Assembly: GCA_031290935.1 (NCBI GenBank)
Contig: JAISLK010000001.1
Location: 1 to 33,290 of the forward strand
DNA: 33,290 bases
Reading direction: 5' to 3'
Source: Prevotellaceae bacterium
Lineage (GTDB): Bacteria > Bacteroidota > Bacteroidia > Bacteroidales > UBA932
Each line of letters begins with the position of its first letter. Position 1 is the first letter of the stretch. Below the pieces are notes generated by a model. It saw only the letters and a list, made by a program, of their open reading frames with translations, was not told the DNA's origin and did not search any database. Shown here piece after piece: positions 1 to 7,942 of the stretch. The position numbers and the translations under genes are program-made.

Positions 1-528
1 GTAACGTTTACTTCCGGCGCGCTGAAGAAAATACTGACCGTAACGCAGGCTGCACAACCGGTTACCCCACGTTATGCCGCCAGTACCCAAACATGGACAT
101 TCGGCAACCAAACGTGGAGTGACGCCATTCAAATACCCGGCTGCCACAAAGAAACTTTTGAAGAGAGTTATAGTAATCCGCAATGCCGCAGTTATATTGC
201 CGGTTCGAATACGTGGTACTACTATAACTGGCCGTACGTAAATCGACATGCCGCCCTGTTGTGCCCAATGCCCTGGCGCGTGCCCACAAAAGATGACTTC
301 GAGGAACTCAAGTATAACACCACCGCTAACACTTTAATCGCCGCATGGAGTTATGGCGGCTACGCTAACGGCAGTTCCATGGACGGTGTGAGCTCGCAAG
401 CCAACTACTGGTCTTCTACGGAGAACAGTAGTAGCAACGGGTACTACTTGGGCTACTACAGTAGCTACGTCAGCCCGCAGTACAGCAACAACAGGGACTA
501 CGGGTTCCAGGTCAGGTGCGTTAAGTAG
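1..528 (+). CDS. 3' part of BACON / Fib_succ_major domain surface protein (5' end outside window)
   Basis: The frame is open from the first base to the TAG at 526-528, so this is the last 175 codons of a longer gene. The first about 25 residues (VTFTSGALKKILTVTQAA) match the closing strand of a BACON domain, a Bacteroidota Ig-like module of exported proteins. The rest matches the Fibrobacter succinogenes major paralogous domain (TIGR02145): WSDAI near the start, YYYNWPYV, CPMPWRVPT with DDF, then YWSST and a terminal FQVRCVK. These domains have a C-type-lectin-like fold in large, secreted, multi-copy families; ligand binding is the usual guess and the real role is unknown. The last about 40 codons are unusually rich in TAC, AAC and AGC. 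The annotated ATG at 259 lies inside the domain and is not the real start. Family call is confident, function is not. Confidence 0.85.
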   Translation, partial: VTFTSGALKKILTVTQAAQPVTPRYAASTQTWTFGNQTWSDAIQIPGCHKETFEESYSNPQCRSYIAGSNTWYYYNWPYVNRHAALLCPMPWRVPTKDDFEELKYNTTANTLIAAWSYGGYANGSSMDGVSSQANYWSSTENSSSNGYYLGYYSSYVSPQYSNNRDYGFQVRCVK

Positions 529-545
529 GGGCAATTTAAATATTT

Positions 546-589
546 GAAAGAACCGCCGCCTGCACGAAAGTGCGGGCGGTTGTTCTTTC
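546..589 (+). terminator. Hairpin terminator after the Fib_succ_major gene
   Basis: Eighteen bases past the stop, AACCGCC (551-557) pairs with GGCGGTT (575-581) around an inner GCAC/GTGC stem with a GAAA tetraloop. GAAAGAAC (546-553) and GTTCTTTC (582-589) can extend the base. The 3' side is T-rich but not a clean T run, so termination is inferred. Confidence 0.6.
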
Positions 590-673
590 GCCCCGCAGGG
601 GGCGGCACTTTATTAACCGTACACTTCAGTGTACGGCAACAGCGGCACACACCCCACCTGTCCCGCAGGGACA
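590..673. repeat. Cluster of short GC-rich palindromes in the 529-771 intergenic region
   Basis: Three further hairpins follow the terminator: CGCCCC/GGGGCG-like at about 590-605, a perfect 8-bp stem CCGTACAC-TTCA-GTGTACGG at 617-636, and TGTCCC-GCA-GGGACA at 659-673. No ORF with coding character covers the region. It probably consists of dispersed palindromic repeats; a small RNA is possible but nothing here requires it. Confidence 0.45.
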
Positions 674-737
674 TGACAACCGCCGGCGCCCGCCCAATTA
701 ATCACATTAGCACATCATCCCATCATAAAAAATTTCG

Positions 738-745
738 TACCTTTG
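738..745 (+). promoter_or_regulatory. Candidate -7 element for pepD
   Basis: TACCTTTG fits the Bacteroidota -7 consensus TAnnTTTG and lies 26 bp before the pepD ATG. No clear TTTG -33 box is seen at the usual distance. Confidence 0.5.
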
Positions 746-771
746 TTAAGTATCCTTAAAAATATACGATA

Positions 772-2217
772 ATGAAAACACTGACGCCCTCTCTTGTATT
801 TGCGTATTTCATGGAAATATGCCGTGTGCCGCGCCCGTCGAAGCACGAAGAAAAGATTATTGCTTACCTGCTCCGCTTTGCGGATAAGCACTGCCTGCCC
901 GCCCGCCGCGATGAAGCCGGGAATGTGGTGATAACAAAAACAGCTACCCCCGGCATGGAAAATAAACCGGTAGTCATCCTGCAAAGCCACGTGGATATGG
1001 TTTGTGAAAAAAACGCCGCTACAAAACATGACTTTTTCAAAGACCCTGTTCAACCTTATATCGACGGCGGCTGGATAAAGGCGCGCGGCACAACGCTCGG
1101 CGCGGATTGCGGCATTGGCGTGGCGGCGCAGTTGGCGCTGCTCGCCTCCGGGGATGTGCCGCACGGCCCGCTGGAATGCCTGTTTACGGTGGATGAAGAA
1201 ACCGGCCTCTCCGGCGCCGCCGCCTTAAAGCCGGGCTTCTTATCCGGCAGCATCCTCCTGAACCTTGATTCCGAAGACGAGGGCGAACTGTTTATCGGCT
1301 GTGCCGGTGGCATAGATACCGTCGCTACGTTCGCGTACCAGCCCGAACTGCCGCCGGACGGGGCGGTGGCTTTTACCGCCGCCGTTAGCGGGCTTGCCGG
1401 CGGGCATAGCGGCGATGACATCAATAAACACCGCGCCAATTCCAATAAACTGCTGGCGCGTTTCCTGTGGCAGGCGCAACAGCAATGTGCTATCCGTTTA
1501 GCGCACTTTGCCGGCGGCAACCTGCACAATGCCATTCCGCGCGAAGCCGCCGCTATATTTACGGTGGACAAAAAAGCCGCCGGCATTTTGCAGCAACTGT
1601 TTGCACAGCACGCCGGCGAAATCGAAAACGAATGGAAAGCCGCAGAACCGCTCCTCGAACAAACGTTGACGGAAACCGCGTTGCCCGCGCACGTTATCGG
1701 GCAAAGTACGCAGCAGCGCCTGCTGGGTGCGCTCTACGCCTGCCCGCACGGCGTAACGTCCATGAGCCACACAATCGAAAACCTTGTGGAAACATCTACC
1801 AATTTAGCATCGGTGAAATTCACGGAAGATAATAAAATCGTAGTGGCAACCAGCCAGCGCAGCGCTATTGAAAGCGCGAAGCGCGATATAGCGCGTGTGG
1901 TCGAAATCATTTTTGCGGAAGCCGGCGCTACGGTTACGCACAGCGAAGGCTACCCGGGCTGGACGCCCCGTCCCAACTCGGCGATTTTGCAAACAACCGT
2001 GCAGGCTTACCGCGCCCTGTTCCACACAGAGCCAAAAGTGAAAGCCGTCCATGCCGGATTGGAATGCGGTTTATTCCTCGAAACATACCCGCACCTGGAT
2101 ATGGTATCCTTTGGCCCTACTATCCGCGGCATGCACTCGCCAGACGAACGGCTGGATATAAAAAGCGTGCAAAAGTTCTGGGATTTGCTGATAGAAGTCC
2201 TGCGAACGGTACAATAA
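772..2217 (+). CDS. pepD: Aminoacyl-histidine dipeptidase (Xaa-His dipeptidase, M20C)
   Basis: This is a cytosolic di-zinc dipeptidase of the M20 metallopeptidase family (PepD/carnosinase type) that cleaves dipeptides, including beta-Ala-His and Xaa-His. The 481 residues are the normal full length (E. coli PepD is 485). The metal-site motifs are all present: SHVDMV with His73 and Asp75, GADCGIG with bridging Asp112, DEETGL with base/ligand Glu142-Glu143, LDSEDEG with Asp166, and RGMHSPDE with His455 near the C terminus. The central insert (about residues 185-390) is the usual lid/dimerisation domain. The ATG at 772 follows a TACCTTTG promoter element and an AT-rich leader without a Shine-Dalgarno, normal for this phylum. 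It is monocistronic: a strong bidirectional terminator follows 22 bp after the stop. Confidence 0.93.
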   Translation: MKTLTPSLVFAYFMEICRVPRPSKHEEKIIAYLLRFADKHCLPARRDEAGNVVITKTATPGMENKPVVILQSHVDMVCEKNAATKHDFFKDPVQPYIDGGWIKARGTTLGADCGIGVAAQLALLASGDVPHGPLECLFTVDEETGLSGAAALKPGFLSGSILLNLDSEDEGELFIGCAGGIDTVATFAYQPELPPDGAVAFTAAVSGLAGGHSGDDINKHRANSNKLLARFLWQAQQQCAIRLAHFAGGNLHNAIPREAAAIFTVDKKAAGILQQLFAQHAGEIENEWKAAEPLLEQTLTETALPAHVIGQSTQQRLLGALYACPHGVTSMSHTIENLVETSTNLASVKFTEDNKIVVATSQRSAIESAKRDIARVVEIIFAEAGATVTHSEGYPGWTPRPNSAILQTTVQAYRALFHTEPKVKAVHAGLECGLFLETYPHLDMVSFGPTIRGMHSPDERLDIKSVQKFWDLLIEVLRTVQ

Positions 2218-2239
2218 TTGGGAATTAAGAATTGGCAAT

Positions 2240-2279
2240 AAAAAAAGATTCAAAGGCGCCAGCCTTTGAATCTTTTTTT
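2240..2279. terminator. Bidirectional terminator between pepD and the TPR gene
   Basis: AAAGATTCAAAGGC (2244-2257) and GCCTTTGAATCTTT (2262-2275) form a perfect 14-bp stem with a GCCA loop, flanked by A's on the left and T's on the right (2240-2279). It gives a U tail on both strands and serves the two convergent genes. Confidence 0.92.
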
Positions 2280-2298
2280 ATTTGCATCCTTGAATTTT

Positions 2299-3588
2299 TT
2301 ACTGTGCTTCTTCCAGTATTTTGGAATAGCGTTCAAAGTCAGCCATCATTTCGGGCGATTGTTCGCGGAAACGGTAGCAAATGTTTTTCAGGAATTGCAC
2401 GGTAGATAATTCTTCGGGATACAGTTCATACGCACGTACAAAGTAGGGCAAAGCCGCTTTCAGTTCGGTGTCCAGTTCTTTCAGCAAGGCGGTGTACTTG
2501 GCGTCGTCCGGTTCTTTGCTTGCCGCGTCCTGAATACTGATGGCTTTGTTGTAGTGCAGCACGCCTATATGATAGTGCGCCGGGAAATAATCGGGATTTA
2601 CTTCGATAGCTTTCATGTAGCACTGCATGGCTTTTTCCTTATCGTTTAGCTGTTCGTCGTAGATATTTCCTTCCTTGTCGTAGAGGCTGGCATTGTGCGG
2701 TTCGTTTTCCTGTGCTTGTTTCAGGTAGCGGAAGATGGTGGTCATATCGCTGCCTGCGTTGATAAGCAGCACCAGGATTTGCTGGTTTTTCGGGTATTTC
2801 AAAAAGGCTTGCGCCAGCACGTCTTTTGCTTGCAGCGAATCGCCCTTTTCCTGCAGTAAGGCGGCATAGTTGGCGTTGACATTTCCTTCGGCTTCGTACC
2901 CCAGCCCTATCAACTGTTTGAAATAATTCAACGCTTTGTCGTTTTCATTCACAAGGCGGGCAAGGAAGGCGACGTTGTATATAATTAAGGTGTCAATAGT
3001 ATTGACTGCCGGGTGGGTGGTGCATTGCAGGGAGGTTTCAAAATAGCGCAGTGCGGCGTCGTATTTTTCCAGCGTGTAGGCAGTAGCCGCTTCCGTGTTT
3101 AATTTTAGCGATAGCAGTTCCAGTCCTTCGCGGATTTTTTTAGCGTTGCTTTGTTTGGCGTCTAATTCGTAGGCTTTGCTGTAAGCGCCATAGGCTTTGA
3201 TTAACGGTTCGTCGGCAGCGAGGTCTTTAAGTTGCCAGAAAGCCAGTAATCCTGCGGGGTTAAAGTAGAGGTCTTTGTCGGGATAGCGCAGGATTTCGTA
3301 GGAAACGCTGTCCAGTTCGATGTTGTCTGTCCTGGATTTTTCGTCTTTCAGTACCGTCTTTATTTGTAGTTGCGGCATTCCTATCATCACGTTTTTGACA
3401 GGCAGTTCGTAAATATCCATAAAGAGTGTTGCACGGTTGAGCCATGTTTTGGGGTCAACGTTCTTTTTTGCGTCGGCAATTTCCGCATCGCTTTTTTCCA
3501 GTTTCTTTTCCAGTTTTTCTTTTTCTTTGTTTTGCGCCGTTAGCTGTGTTGCGCCAAACACTAATAACATTAGGAGTATTTTTTTCAT
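2299..3588 (-). CDS. Exported TPR-repeat protein
   Basis: A 429-residue protein with a Sec signal peptide (residues 1-19, MKKILLMLLVFGATQLTAQ), of a type very common in Bacteroidales. A lysine/glutamate-rich stretch (20-45) is followed by helical tetratricopeptide repeats. The clearest are around 170-190 (EKYDAALRYFETSLQ), 215-230 (DKALNYFKQLIGLGY) and 315-335 (KEKAMQCYMKAIEVNPDYFPAHY). TPR arrays mediate protein-protein contacts; this one would act in the periplasm. No enzymatic domain is visible and the partner is unknown. A TATATTTG element lies upstream at 3621-3628, and the gene ends at a terminator shared with pepD, so it appears to be transcribed alone. Confidence 0.8.
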   Translation of the reverse strand: MKKILLMLLVFGATQLTAQNKEKEKLEKKLEKSDAEIADAKKNVDPKTWLNRATLFMDIYELPVKNVMIGMPQLQIKTVLKDEKSRTDNIELDSVSYEILRYPDKDLYFNPAGLLAFWQLKDLAADEPLIKAYGAYSKAYELDAKQSNAKKIREGLELLSLKLNTEAATAYTLEKYDAALRYFETSLQCTTHPAVNTIDTLIIYNVAFLARLVNENDKALNYFKQLIGLGYEAEGNVNANYAALLQEKGDSLQAKDVLAQAFLKYPKNQQILVLLINAGSDMTTIFRYLKQAQENEPHNASLYDKEGNIYDEQLNDKEKAMQCYMKAIEVNPDYFPAHYHIGVLHYNKAISIQDAASKEPDDAKYTALLKELDTELKAALPYFVRAYELYPEELSTVQFLKNICYRFREQSPEMMADFERYSKILEEAQ

Positions 3589-3620
3589 ATTGTTAAATTT
3601 TAGTTTATAATTTTAAAGTG

Positions 3621-3628
3621 CAAATATA
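3621..3628 (-). promoter_or_regulatory. Candidate -7 element for the TPR gene
   Basis: Read on the minus strand this is TATATTTG (TAnnTTTG consensus), 32 bp before the ATG. It lies in an AT-rich gap between two minus-strand genes. No convincing -33 box was seen. Confidence 0.5.
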
Positions 3629-3665
3629 TGAATTTTTTTATTTAGTTCGATAATTTTTCTATCCG

Positions 3666-4712
3666 TCAGTGCAATATTTTATATACTAATTCGCGCAGGA
3701 GTTCGCCGTGAGTGGCTTCCCCGTTGTTAAATCCTTTGCTGCGCATGTCGTATTCGCGCAGGAGGGAAATAACCTGCAGGGTTTTTCCCAGGGAGTATTT
3801 GGCGGCGGCCTGTTCATAATCCCGTACAAAAAACGGATGGACGCCCAGTTCCGCTGCGGCGTCCCCCGGCGCTACGCGGTTGCCGGACTTGCGTTGCAGG
3901 AAATGCAGTTTCAGTATGCGCGAGAACTCCATGAACAGTGTGCTGACGGTAACGATTATCGGATAGTCTTTGGGGTTGTGCGCAAAGTGTTGTATAATGC
4001 GGTTTGCCTTCAATACATCGCGTTTGGAAATGGCGCTGTTCAGTTCAAAGGTGTTGTAGTCTTTGCTAATCCCGATGTTTTTCTCAATATGTTCGGCGGT
4101 GATGTGCTTGCTTCCTTCGGGCAGCACGGTAAAGAGCTTGTCCAGCTCGTTCGCGATTTTGGACAGGTCGGCGCCGAGGTGTTCGGCAAGCAGGGCGCCT
4201 GCTTTGATGTCGATGGTGCAGTTTTTTTCTTTCAGGTAGCCGGTTATCCATTCGGCTAATTCGTTATCGTAAAGCAGGGCGGTTTCCAGGACTTCGCCGT
4301 TTTTAAGCGCCTGTTTATAAAATGACGTGCGTTTGTCCACCGTTTTGCCTTTGTAGCACAGCACCAGCATTGTTGTTTCGGGCGGTTGTTTGATGTATGC
4401 TTCCAGCAATTCTATTTTTTTCAGGTCTTGCGCTTCCCGGACTATCACTACCTGCCGGCCGGCGACCATCGGGAAACGGCGTGCGGTGTCAATCAGCTGC
4501 GGCACGTTCGTGTCTTTCCCGTACAGGATAAGCTGGTCAAAACTGCGTTCGGCTTCGGTCAGGACATTTTGTGCAATATAATTACTGATTTGGTCGATGC
4601 AGTATGCTTCTTCGCCCATCAGGAGGTAGAGCGGGCGGTATTTTTTATTCTTTAAATCCGTCCGTATCCGCTTACAGGCGGCAGCCGTGTCTTTGAATTT
4701 TATTTTTGCCAT
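3666..4712 (-). CDS. holA: DNA polymerase III delta subunit
   Basis: HolA opens the sliding clamp and is the wrench subunit of the clamp-loader complex (delta, delta', tau/gamma). The 348 residues are the usual length. The N-terminal degenerate AAA+ region shows PLYLLMGEEAYCIDQI (about 27-42) in the place of a P-loop, then VVIVREAQDLKKIE (about 87-100) and MLVLCYKGKTVDKRTSFYK (about 115-133). The middle helical domain (LAEHLGADLSKIANELDKL, about 180-198) and the C-terminal collar (EFSRILKLHFLQRK, then PFFVRDYEQAAAKYS) follow the family pattern. The next minus-strand gene, the TPR protein, is separated by a promoter, so co-transcription is not evident. Confidence 0.93.
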   Translation of the reverse strand: MAKIKFKDTAAACKRIRTDLKNKKYRPLYLLMGEEAYCIDQISNYIAQNVLTEAERSFDQLILYGKDTNVPQLIDTARRFPMVAGRQVVIVREAQDLKKIELLEAYIKQPPETTMLVLCYKGKTVDKRTSFYKQALKNGEVLETALLYDNELAEWITGYLKEKNCTIDIKAGALLAEHLGADLSKIANELDKLFTVLPEGSKHITAEHIEKNIGISKDYNTFELNSAISKRDVLKANRIIQHFAHNPKDYPIIVTVSTLFMEFSRILKLHFLQRKSGNRVAPGDAAAELGVHPFFVRDYEQAAAKYSLGKTLQVISLLREYDMRSKGFNNGEATHGELLRELVYKILH

Positions 4713-4727
4713 AGTTTAATTTAATTT

Positions 4728-4752
4728 AGTTGAAAGTTGAAAGTTGAAAGTT
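4728..4752. repeat. Heptamer short tandem repeat (AGTTGAA)
   Basis: Three and a half exact copies of the 7-bp unit AGTTGAA lie between the holA start and the ftcD stop. One of several unrelated heptamer repeats found at gene borders in this window. Confidence 0.85.
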
Positions 4753-4765
4753 AGCCGGCGCCAGC

Positions 4766-4813
4766 CACATCATCACATCACCACATCACCACATCATCAC
4801 ATCACCACATCAT
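4766..4813. repeat. Octamer short tandem repeat (CACATCAY), overlapping the ftcD 3' end
   Basis: Six perfect 8-bp units (CACATCAT or CACATCAC) run from 4766 to 4813. The array enters the ftcD reading frame: read on the minus strand it encodes the final Asp-Val-Val-Met and the TGA stop (4797-4799). The same octamer family recurs at 28555-28577, 32941-33025 and 33110-33173. Confidence 0.92.
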
Positions 4814-5807
4814 CCATTAAGATTTTCTCCGGGAGGAAGGGGGTCAGTTCTTCCAGCCCCATGGCGCGGACGGCGGCGGCGATGAGTTCTTCGCCGGGTA
4901 CGGCGGTGGGGCGCTGCTGTTTTTCCAAAAAGTATTTCCCGGCGTCCAGGAGGGCTTGCCGCGGCGCCATGCCTACCAGTTCCGAGCCTGTTACGCGGCA
5001 TCCCCGCGCCTGCGCCTGCCGGCAGGCGGCGTCAAAGGCTATGTGCAGCGGCGTAACGGCGAGGTCGCACAGGTTCATTGATACCTGCGCCTTGCCGTAT
5101 TCTTCGATATACCATCCGATGGCTTGCACTGCTTTGAGCAGGCCGGGCTGGCGGATGCTGTGGCCGCTGGCGTTGCGTATAAGGCGGCCTGTTTCGCGTA
5201 TATCGCCGGCGATGGCATGCGCCGGGCGCACGTCGTTCGTATCCAGGTTGACGTTGAAGGCGACAAGGACAGGGCGCGCGCCTGCGGCAACGGCGCCGCT
5301 TTCCGGTACAAAGACGGCGGGGCCGAAATCAGGCCGGCCTTCCGGCGTCGCCAGTTTCGCCGCCAGGCCTTCGTATTCGCCCGAGCGGCACCGGGCGAGA
5401 CTGCGGCGGCGTTCGTCGAAGGCAGCGGCGGCATAGGCAAATACCGGCAGCCGGAGTTCCTCGCCGATACGTTTCCCCAGTGCGCGCGCGAGGGTGGCGG
5501 TTTCTTCCAGGGTGATGCCCGAGAGGGGCACCAGCGGCAGGACGTCGGTGGCGCCGAAGCGCGGGTGGGCGCCCTGGTGCGTACGCATGTCAATGACTTC
5601 CGTTGCTTTTTCCACTCCCCGGAAAGCCGCTTCGCATACGGCTTCGGGGGCGCCGGTGAAGGTAACTACCGTGCGGTTGACATCAAAGCCCGATTCGACA
5701 TTTAATAACCGGATGCCGTTGACAGCGGCGATGGCGCGGGTGATTTGCCCGATGGCCGCCCTGTTGCGCCCTTCGCTGAAGTTAGGGACACATTCGATGG
5801 TTTTCAT
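4797..5807 (-). CDS. ftcD: Glutamate formimidoyltransferase (transferase domain only)
   Basis: FtcD transfers the formimino group of N-formimino-L-glutamate to tetrahydrofolate, the last step of one histidine-degradation route. The 336 residues cover the two halves of the transferase ([14 protein letters not shown] at the start; [17 protein letters not shown] in the second half). There is no cyclodeaminase domain, as in other bacterial stand-alone forms. [20 protein letters not shown] (residues 76-95) is the active-site segment; His81 should correspond to the catalytic histidine near position 82 in the mammalian enzyme. The start overlaps the ridA stop by 4 bp, so the two are co-transcribed. 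No other hut gene is in the window. The last residues (DDVVM) and the stop come from an octamer tandem repeat. Confidence 0.92.
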   Translation of the reverse strand: MKTIECVPNFSEGRNRAAIGQITRAIAAVNGIRLLNVESGFDVNRTVVTFTGAPEAVCEAAFRGVEKATEVIDMRTHQGAHPRFGATDVLPLVPLSGITLEETATLARALGKRIGEELRLPVFAYAAAAFDERRRSLARCRSGEYEGLAAKLATPEGRPDFGPAVFVPESGAVAAGARPVLVAFNVNLDTNDVRPAHAIAGDIRETGRLIRNASGHSIRQPGLLKAVQAIGWYIEEYGKAQVSMNLCDLAVTPLHIAFDAACRQAQARGCRVTGSELVGMAPRQALLDAGKYFLEKQQRPTAVPGEELIAAAVRAMGLEELTPFLPEKILMDDVVM

Positions 5808-6178
5808 CCGGCAACGGTTTCTATTTCCACGAGGGCGCCCATCGGCAGTTTGGCTACCTGGTAGGCTGCGCGCGCCGGGCAGGGTTCGGCATAGAAGCGT
5901 GCATATACTTCGTTCATGGCGGCAAAGTCGTTCATGTCGGCCAGGAGGACGGTGGATTTGATGACCCGGGTATAGTCATAGCCGGCGGCGGCGAGGATGG
6001 CGCCAATGTTTTTGAGGCATTGTGCGGTTTGTTCCGCGACGCCGCCTTCGGCAAATTTCCCGGTAGCCGGGTCTATCGGCAACTGCCCCGAAATATATAA
6101 TGTACCGTTGGCTTCTACCGCCTGGCTGTAGGGACCTACTGCTTTCGGCGCGTCGGGAGATGTGATGATTCTTTTCAT
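5804..6178 (-). CDS. ridA: RidA family enamine/imine deaminase
   Basis: RidA-type proteins are small cytosolic trimers that hydrolyse reactive 2-aminoacrylate and related imines formed by PLP enzymes. The 124 residues match the usual length. The family pattern is complete: [30 protein letters not shown] at the N terminus, [18 protein letters not shown] (about 49-66), [21 protein letters not shown] (about 72-92), and [20 protein letters not shown] (about 100-119) with the conserved substrate-binding Arg and terminal Glu. It is the first gene of a two-gene unit with ftcD (ATGA overlap at 5804-5807). A TATATTTG element lies 29 bp upstream. Confidence 0.95.
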   Translation of the reverse strand: MKRIITSPDAPKAVGPYSQAVEANGTLYISGQLPIDPATGKFAEGGVAEQTAQCLKNIGAILAAAGYDYTRVIKSTVLLADMNDFAAMNEVYARFYAEPCPARAAYQVAKLPMGALVEIETVAG

Positions 6179-6206
6179 TTGTGTGTTGTTTTTAATAATT
6201 ATTATA

Positions 6207-6214
6207 CAAATATA
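6207..6214 (-). promoter_or_regulatory. Candidate -7 element for ridA-ftcD
   Basis: TATATTTG on the minus strand, 29 bp upstream of the ridA ATG, fits TAnnTTTG. A TTTG at 6244-6247 is too far upstream to be a standard -33 box. Confidence 0.5.
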
Positions 6215-6331
6215 GGAAATTTTTGATGTATGAGGGGGCGATGCAAAGATTGAAGGCTGCCGGGCGGCCGCCTGTTTGCCGTTCGATTAATGGCAGGGCG
6301 TTGATATAAACTGCTTCCATTAAGGCTGTTC

Positions 6332-6370
6332 CTAACCTGTGCGTTAGAACAACTCTAACCTGTGCGATAG
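6332..6370. repeat. Pair of CTAACCTGTGCG direct repeats in the ridA-ftsZ gap
   Basis: CTAACCTGTGCGTTAG (6332-6347) and CTAACCTGTGCGATAG (6355-6370) differ at one base and lie 23 bp apart. The first copy also has short inverted ends (CTAAC/GTTAG). The 290-bp gap between ridA and ftsZ has no credible ORF; besides this pair it holds the ridA promoter and a hairpin. Confidence 0.6.
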
Positions 6371-6380
6371 AATTAAAGCC

Positions 6381-6407
6381 GCCGGTGCGAGGATTTACCG
6401 TACCGGC
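6381..6407 (-). terminator. Possible terminator of the dcw operon
   Basis: GCCGGTGCG (6381-6389) pairs with CGTACCGGC (6399-6407) with one G-T wobble and a 9-nt loop, about 60 bp past the ftsZ stop. The RNA 3' of the hairpin on the minus strand (GGCTTTAATT) is only weakly U-rich, so this is tentative. Confidence 0.4.
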
Positions 6408-6468
6408 AGCGTTTTGCCGTAAGTGGCTGTTCCCGGTTCTTTCCGGTCAGGAAATCTTGAAATACCCC

Positions 6469-7893
6469 TTAATCCTGCGTCTGGTAGAGGAAGGTATTGT
6501 TCGCGCTCAGGTGGTGCGCATGGTTGTGGGTAACTATTTTCGCCGATTCGCTTGCCGGCATTTTGTCGATGTAGCCGTCCATTGGCGTGAGCGGGGTTTT
6601 GCGCCGGAGGTAGGCCGGCGTCCGTTCGAGCCTGTTAATTTCATCATCGTTTTCCGTAATCAGCGCCGGGCATCCCCGGGCGGTTGCGGCAGGCCGGTAA
6701 GCGGTGTGCTGCGCGGGGGAGCTTTCCGGCAGGGTATATACGCGCCGGTTCGGTTCCACCTTAAATCCGGTTTCGACCGGTCGCGCAAGGTCGTCGGGGA
6801 GGTTACCCGGAACAGGGGCGGGGAGGTCGCCCAGGCGCACTATTGTCGGTTTCAACGGGTCCGGTGCTGCCGTTACCGGCTGCGGCAGGGGGATGACCTG
6901 CATGCCGAAACCGGTAGCGACTACCGTAACCGCTACTTCATCGCCCATGGTGTTATCGTACACGATGCCGTGTTTGCAGTTTTCGATATTCCCGGCTTTA
7001 TCGTAAACATATCTTACTATCTGTTCCAGTTCCGATATTTTGATACATCTGTCTTCGGCGGCGGTGATGTTCACCAGTACATTTTTTGCTCCCGACACGT
7101 CGTTGTCGTTGAGCAGGGGCGAAAGCAGGGCCTGTTCCACCGCGTCCAGCGCGCGCCGTTCGCCGCCGGCCCTTCCGGCGCCCATGATGGCGACGCCGCT
7201 GTTTTTCATCACCATTTTCACATCCGCCAAATCGACGTTGATATGTCCGGGGAGGGTAATGATTTCGGCAATCCCCTTTGCAGCGATGCTCAGCACGCTG
7301 TTGGCTTTGGAGAAGGCTTCGGGCATGGGCAGGTCGCCGTACATGTCGCACATTTTTTGGTTATCGACAATCAGCAGGCTGTCGACATGCTGCTTCAATT
7401 CGTTGATGCCTTCGTAGGCGCGCAGCAGCGTTTGCCGCCCTTCGTGGCGGAAGGGGAGGGTTACGATGCCCACCGTGAGGATGCCCTTTTCCTTTGCGAT
7501 TTTCGCAATGACCGGCGCGGCGCCGGTGCCCGTTCCGCCGCCCATTCCGGCGGTGATGAATACCATCTCGGTGTTCTCGGAGAGCAGTTCATTGATTCTG
7601 TCTTTGCTTTCTTCCGCCGCCTGCCGCCCCTGTTCGGGGTTGCAGCCGGTGCCAAGCCCGCGCGTCAGGATTTCGCCCAGCTGCATTTTCCGCGGCACGG
7701 GGCTGGTGTTTAACGCCTGCTCGTCGGTGTTGCACACAACAAATTCCACTTCCCGGATGCCGGTGCGGAACATGTGGTTCACGGCATTTCCGCCGCCGCC
7801 GCCCACGCCGATAACTTTTATCCGCGACTGTTTCGGCACCCAGTTGGTGGGTATCATCGGCAGGAGTCCGTCATTGATATGTATTTCTTCCAT
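6469..7893 (-). CDS. ftsZ: Cell division protein FtsZ
   Basis: FtsZ is the tubulin-like GTPase that forms the Z ring. Of 474 residues, 20-335 form the GTPase core: KVIGVGGGGGNAVNHM (26-41), the tubulin signature GMGGGTGTGA (116-125), and the T7 loop NVDLADV (219-225) with Asn219, Asp221 and Asp224 completing the neighbour's active site. A linker of about 90 residues leads to the conserved C-terminal peptide TPAYLRR (425-431), which should bind FtsA. Another 43 residues end in LSANNTFLYQTQD; a tail of this kind after the peptide is usual in Bacteroidales, so it is not a frameshift. It is the last gene of the dcw cluster, 49 bp downstream of ftsA. Confidence 0.98.
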   Translation of the reverse strand: MEEIHINDGLLPMIPTNWVPKQSRIKVIGVGGGGGNAVNHMFRTGIREVEFVVCNTDEQALNTSPVPRKMQLGEILTRGLGTGCNPEQGRQAAEESKDRINELLSENTEMVFITAGMGGGTGTGAAPVIAKIAKEKGILTVGIVTLPFRHEGRQTLLRAYEGINELKQHVDSLLIVDNQKMCDMYGDLPMPEAFSKANSVLSIAAKGIAEIITLPGHINVDLADVKMVMKNSGVAIMGAGRAGGERRALDAVEQALLSPLLNDNDVSGAKNVLVNITAAEDRCIKISELEQIVRYVYDKAGNIENCKHGIVYDNTMGDEVAVTVVATGFGMQVIPLPQPVTAAPDPLKPTIVRLGDLPAPVPGNLPDDLARPVETGFKVEPNRRVYTLPESSPAQHTAYRPAATARGCPALITENDDEINRLERTPAYLRRKTPLTPMDGYIDKMPASESAKIVTHNHAHHLSANNTFLYQTQD

Positions 7894-7942
7894 GATTGTT
7901 TTTATTTAGAAAATGAATTATTTGCTTTTGTTACTCCGGTTA

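Noticed and set aside
6385-7713. A 442-codon open frame on the plus strand opposite ftsZ
   Set aside because: It mirrors the strongly conserved ftsZ codons, has no family resemblance and results from the GC-rich third positions of the real gene.
7850-7893. Extra N-terminal 20 residues of FtsZ as a misplaced start
   Set aside because: Bacteroidales FtsZ normally has a short N-terminal extension of this size, and no better start lies nearer the core.
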